In this document: piece by piece, positions 43,646 through 46,176 of the stretch | How positions within the stretch are numbered: the first letter of the stretch is position 1 | Layout: each line of letters starts with the position of its first letter | NCBI GenBank assembly: GCA_029268145.1 | Contig: JAJUHA010000013.1 | Location: forward strand, 1 to 46,176 | Length of the DNA: 46,176 nucleotides | Source of the DNA: Sphingomonadaceae bacterium | GTDB lineage: Bacteria > Pseudomonadota > Alphaproteobacteria > Sphingomonadales > Sphingomonadaceae | Reading direction: 5' to 3' | Program-made: the position numbers and the translations under genes | The notes under the pieces: model-generated | Told to the model about the DNA's origin: nothing | The model's input: only the letters and a program-made list of their open reading frames with translations | Databases searched by the model: none

Positions 43646-43813
43646 CTACTTGATCTTGGCTTCCCTGAACTCGACGTGCTTGCGCGCGATCGGGTCATAT
43701 TTGCGGAAGGAGAGCTTCTCCGTCTTGGTGCGCGGGTTCTTCCTGGTCACGTAGAAATAGCCGGTGTCGGCGGACGACAGGAGCTTGATCTTGACAGTTG
43801 CGGGCTTGGCCAT
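43646..43813 (-). CDS. rpmG: 50S ribosomal protein L33
   Basis: A 55-residue L33 ([20 protein letters not shown], then [20 protein letters not shown], ending VEFREAKIK). It is the zinc-free form: the paired CxxC motifs of C+ L33 are absent. The gene directly follows rnr in this orientation. It has its own likely promoter and a duplicated ribosome-binding segment (see the separate entries). Confidence 0.97.
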   Translation of the reverse strand: MAKPATVKIKLLSSADTGYFYVTRKNPRTKTEKLSFRKYDPIARKHVEFREAKIK

Positions 43814-43839
43814 CTGGTCCTCGGCTCTGGTCCTCGGCT
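43814..43839 (-). repeat. perfect 13-base tandem duplication abutting the rpmG start codon, each copy with a GAGGA
   Basis: On the minus strand AGCCGAGGACCAG occurs twice in a row and runs directly into the ATG of rpmG. Each copy contains a Shine-Dalgarno-like GAGGA; the proximal one is at normal spacing, the distal one 13 bases further out. Confidence 0.85.
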
Positions 43840-43845
43840 GGGTCT

Positions 43846-43858
43846 CGGGGAAGCCCCG
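43846..43858. other. small stem-loop in the rpmG leader
   Basis: CGGGG and CCCCG around AAG, 33 bases before the rpmG start and inside its leader. It could mark the end of rnr messages or influence rpmG translation. Confidence 0.35.
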
Positions 43859-43879
43859 GATGGTCCGGGAAAGCGCGGC

Positions 43880-43908
43880 CGCATAGGCGAGGCGGCCGGC
43901 CCGGTCAA
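43880..43908 (-). promoter_or_regulatory. candidate rpmG promoter overlapping the rnr stop
   Basis: On the minus strand TTGACC (43908-43903) and TATGCG (43885-43880) are separated by 17 bases; the TTGAC element and TAT start fit alphaproteobacterial housekeeping promoters. It overlaps the rnr stop codon and gives a leader of about 60 bases. Confidence 0.5.
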
Positions 43909-46061
43909 GTCTTGCGCGGCCGGTCGCGGCGGAAGCGGGCGTGGCGCGGCGGCGGAGGACTGCGCCGCTCGCGCCGGGGCGCGGCCTCGATTCCGGGCAG
44001 GGCGAAGAGCACGGCGCCGGTTGCCGGATCGGCCGACGCGATCGTCACCTCCAGCCGCTGCCCCACCCGGTAGCGGGTGCCGCTGGTCTCGCTTTCGAGC
44101 GCGCGTGCGGCTTCGTCGAACCAGAAGCGTTCCGGGCCCAGCGCCGACACCGGCAGGAGGCCGTCGCCGCCGAGGCCGTCGACGGTCGCGAACAGGCCGA
44201 ACTTCTGCACGCCGGTGACGCGGACCGTCACCGTCGCGCCGGCGCGGCGGTGGAGGTGAGCGGCGATGTAGCGGGCGAGCGTGTCGCGCTCGGCTTCCAT
44301 CGCCCGCCGCTCGGTCATCGAGATGTGGTCGCCGATGGCCGCGAAGCGCCGGCCGGCGCCTTCGGGCAGCCCGCCCTCGCCGAGCCCGAGCGCCGAGACG
44401 AGCGACCGGTGGACGAGAAGGTCGGCGTAACGGCGGATGGGGGAGGTGAAATGGGCGTAGGAGCCGAGCGCGAGGCCGAAATGGCCGGTGTTGGCCGGGC
44501 CGTAATAGGCCTGGGTCTGGGAGCGGAGGACCTGCTCGGCGATCGCCCGGGCGTCGTCATGGCCCCTCGCGCGGGCGAGCACGCGGTTGAAGAGGGCGGG
44601 TGTCACCACCTGGCCGAGCGCGAGCGGAATGCCGAAGGTCTCGAGATAGTCGCGCAGCGCGAGCAGCTTGTCGCGGCTGGGCGGCTCGTGGTCGCGGTAC
44701 ATGACCGGGGCCTTGCGGCGCTCGAGCTGCCGTGCCGCGGCGACATTGGCCGCGATCATCATCTCCTCGATCACCCGGTGGGCATCGAGCCGCTCGCGCA
44801 GCCGCACGTCGGCGACATGGCCGGCCTCGTCGAGGATGACGCGCGTCTCGGGCAGGTCGAGCTCGAGCGGGGCGCGGCGCCGGCGGGCGGCATCGAGCGC
44901 GCGCCACGCGGCCCACAGCGGGGAGAGCAGCGGGTGCATCGCCCCCGCGCCGCTGTCGATCTCCGCCTGCGCCGCCTCGTAGGCGAGGTTGGCGGCGATG
45001 CGGACGAGGGCGCGGTGGAAGGAGAAGCGGCGGATGACACCCTCGCTGGTGAGGTGGAGGGTGCAGGCGAGCACTGCCTTGTCGGCGCCGGCCTTGAGCG
45101 AGCAGGCGCCGGCCGACAGCGCCTCGGGCAGCATGGGGACGACGCGATCGGGGAAATAGACCGAGTTGCCGCGGGCGAAGGCCTCGCGGTCGAGCGCGGT
45201 GCCCGGCCGGACGAAGAAGCCGACGTCGGCGATCGCCACGCGCAGCAGGTGGCCGCCGCCGGCGAGCGGCTCGGCCTGGACGGCATCGTCATGGTCGCGC
45301 GCGTCGGCCGGATCGATGGTGAGGAAGGGGAGGTGCCGCCAGTCCTCGCGGGGCCCGAGCGGGAGGCGGGCGGCGGCCTCGGCCTCCGCCTCCGCCTCGG
45401 CGGAGAAGACATGGGGGAGGCCCTTGGCGTGGATCTCGATGAGCGAGAGCGAGCGGTCGGCGAAGGGGTCGCCCAGCCGCTCGGTCACATGGGCGACGGC
45501 GCGCGCGCCGCTGCCGCGCACTTCGGCCAAGAGCAGCTCGCCCACCCGGAGCGGCGCGTCGGCGGAGAGCGCGAAATCCTGCCGGAGCCGCCGGTCCACC
45601 GGGACCAGGCGGAGCTGGCCGTTGATGCTGCGGGCGATGCCCAGCACTTCGGTCTCGCCGCGCTGCAGCCGCTTGATCGGGCTTGCCCGGAAGCCGTCCC
45701 TCTCCTCGGCGATGCGGGCCAGCACCCGGTCGCCGGGCGTGAGCCGGACCCGGCGGCTGTCGACCGCGACGCGCGGCGCAGCGCCCGCGCCCTCCCATTT
45801 CTCGGGCACGGCGGTGACCCGGCCGGACTCGGCGGCCACGACCTTGAGGACGGTCACCCGGGGCAGGCCGCCGGCGCGGTGGAAGCTGCGGCCCGGCCCG
45901 GCGGCGAGCAGCCCTTCCTCCTCCATCTCGCGCAGCAGCGCCTTGAGCGCGATGCGCTCGTCGCCGTGCAGCCCGAAGGCGCGGGCGATCTCGCGGCGGC
46001 CGACGCTGGTTCCGGCTTCCGCCACGAAGCGGAGGATCGCCTCGCGGTCGGGCAGCGGCAT
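43905..46061 (-). CDS. rnr: ribonuclease R
   Basis: A 718-residue 3-prime to 5-prime exoribonuclease that degrades structured RNA and acts in tmRNA quality control and cold adaptation. Domains: winged helix (about 1-55), cold-shock domains (about 65-190), RNB catalytic domain with the metal-binding aspartates Asp250, Asp256, Asp258, Asp259 in [14 protein letters not shown], and an S1 domain near 620-700 ([21 protein letters not shown]). A simple-sequence EAEAEAEA run at about 222-229 lies in the linker just before the RNB domain, from a 6-base DNA repeat. The tail is basic. Its ATG shares one base with the topA stop (TGATG). Confidence 0.96.
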   Translation of the reverse strand: MPLPDREAILRFVAEAGTSVGRREIARAFGLHGDERIALKALLREMEEEGLLAAGPGRSFHRAGGLPRVTVLKVVAAESGRVTAVPEKWEGAGAAPRVAVDSRRVRLTPGDRVLARIAEERDGFRASPIKRLQRGETEVLGIARSINGQLRLVPVDRRLRQDFALSADAPLRVGELLLAEVRGSGARAVAHVTERLGDPFADRSLSLIEIHAKGLPHVFSAEAEAEAEAAARLPLGPREDWRHLPFLTIDPADARDHDDAVQAEPLAGGGHLLRVAIADVGFFVRPGTALDREAFARGNSVYFPDRVVPMLPEALSAGACSLKAGADKAVLACTLHLTSEGVIRRFSFHRALVRIAANLAYEAAQAEIDSGAGAMHPLLSPLWAAWRALDAARRRRAPLELDLPETRVILDEAGHVADVRLRERLDAHRVIEEMMIAANVAAARQLERRKAPVMYRDHEPPSRDKLLALRDYLETFGIPLALGQVVTPALFNRVLARARGHDDARAIAEQVLRSQTQAYYGPANTGHFGLALGSYAHFTSPIRRYADLLVHRSLVSALGLGEGGLPEGAGRRFAAIGDHISMTERRAMEAERDTLARYIAAHLHRRAGATVTVRVTGVQKFGLFATVDGLGGDGLLPVSALGPERFWFDEAARALESETSGTRYRVGQRLEVTIASADPATGAVLFALPGIEAAPRRERRSPPPPRHARFRRDRPRKT

Positions 46062-46176
46062 CAGGCGCCAGCCGCCTTGCGGCGCGCCGGCGCCTTGCCC
46101 GGCCTGGGCGCGTCTGCGGCCGCCGTCCCCCTGGCGGCCGCCGGCGCCGGCTTGGCCGGCTTGCGCTTGCCCTTGC
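46061..46176 (-). CDS. topA: C-terminal tail of DNA topoisomerase I (partial, runs off the window)
   Basis: The last 38 codons of a gene entering from the right edge, all Lys, Ala, Pro and Arg (KGKRKPAKPAPAAA and RPGKAPARRKAAGA). This kind of basic tail, its one-base coupling to rnr (TGATG) and the topA-rnr-rpmG order common in sphingomonads support TopA. No core domain is in the window, so the identity rests on context. Confidence 0.7.
   Translation of the reverse strand, partial: KGKRKPAKPAPAAARGTAAADAPRPGKAPARRKAAGA

Overview
The window is very GC-rich (well above 70 percent by eye), densely packed chromosomal DNA with many 1-16 base gene overlaps, and no insertion sequence, phage gene, tRNA, rRNA or CRISPR array that I can find. 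The gene content points to a hopanoid-producing alphaproteobacterium, most likely a member or relative of the Sphingomonadales: mutS divergent from a malic enzyme-phosphotransacetylase fusion, HpnH, DUF3572 and DUF3775 proteins, a topA-rnr-rpmG block and several Tat-signal enzymes. This placement is an inference from gene content, not from a marker gene.

Left part (1-18680). The N-terminal part of mutS runs off the left edge. maeB follows with an alpha/beta hydrolase, then a Tat-signal HisC-like aminotransferase. A surface-polysaccharide neighbourhood comes next (O-antigen ligase, two SAM methyltransferases, an FrhB-like Fe-S flavoprotein). HpnH and a phytoene-desaturase-like flavoprotein are divergent across a perfect 15-base palindrome. 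After these are DUF3775, a class C beta-lactamase-fold serine hydrolase, a short SDR protein, an orphan molybdopterin hydroxylase large subunit and an EVE protein.

Middle (18723-29552). Small envelope and housekeeping genes: a small secreted protein, DUF454 and DUF302 proteins, a GST-like protein, a Tat dienelactone hydrolase, asd with an alpha/beta hydrolase, HdeD-like DUF308, and leuD-leuB-DUF502. A light and c-di-GMP module follows: an MHYT-PAS-GGDEF-EAL gene whose first membrane segments are cut off by an in-frame amber codon, translationally coupled to a single-domain BLUF photoreceptor.

The most remarkable region is 29725-41108. Seven genes run on one strand and are nearly all overlapping. 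They encode a coiled-coil/single-TM protein, a cytoplasmic protein that may be GAP1-like, a GTPase-like P-loop protein, a two-TM protein with a large helical domain, a 913-residue SEDS (FtsW/RodA)-like polytopic protein with an N-terminal FHA-like region, a 910-residue penicillin-binding-type transpeptidase with complete SxxK, SxN and KTG motifs, and a 103-residue membrane-anchored protein. I read this as a dedicated, GTPase-linked SEDS/PBP peptidoglycan-synthase system. I know of no described system with this composition.

Right part (41123-46176, minus strand). This is a housekeeping block read leftward: the topA C-terminal tail, rnr, then rpmG with its own promoter and a duplicated ribosome-binding segment, DUF3572, a HAD hydrolase, RidA, and a DUF482/FemAB-like acyltransferase that converges on the SEDS/PBP operon.
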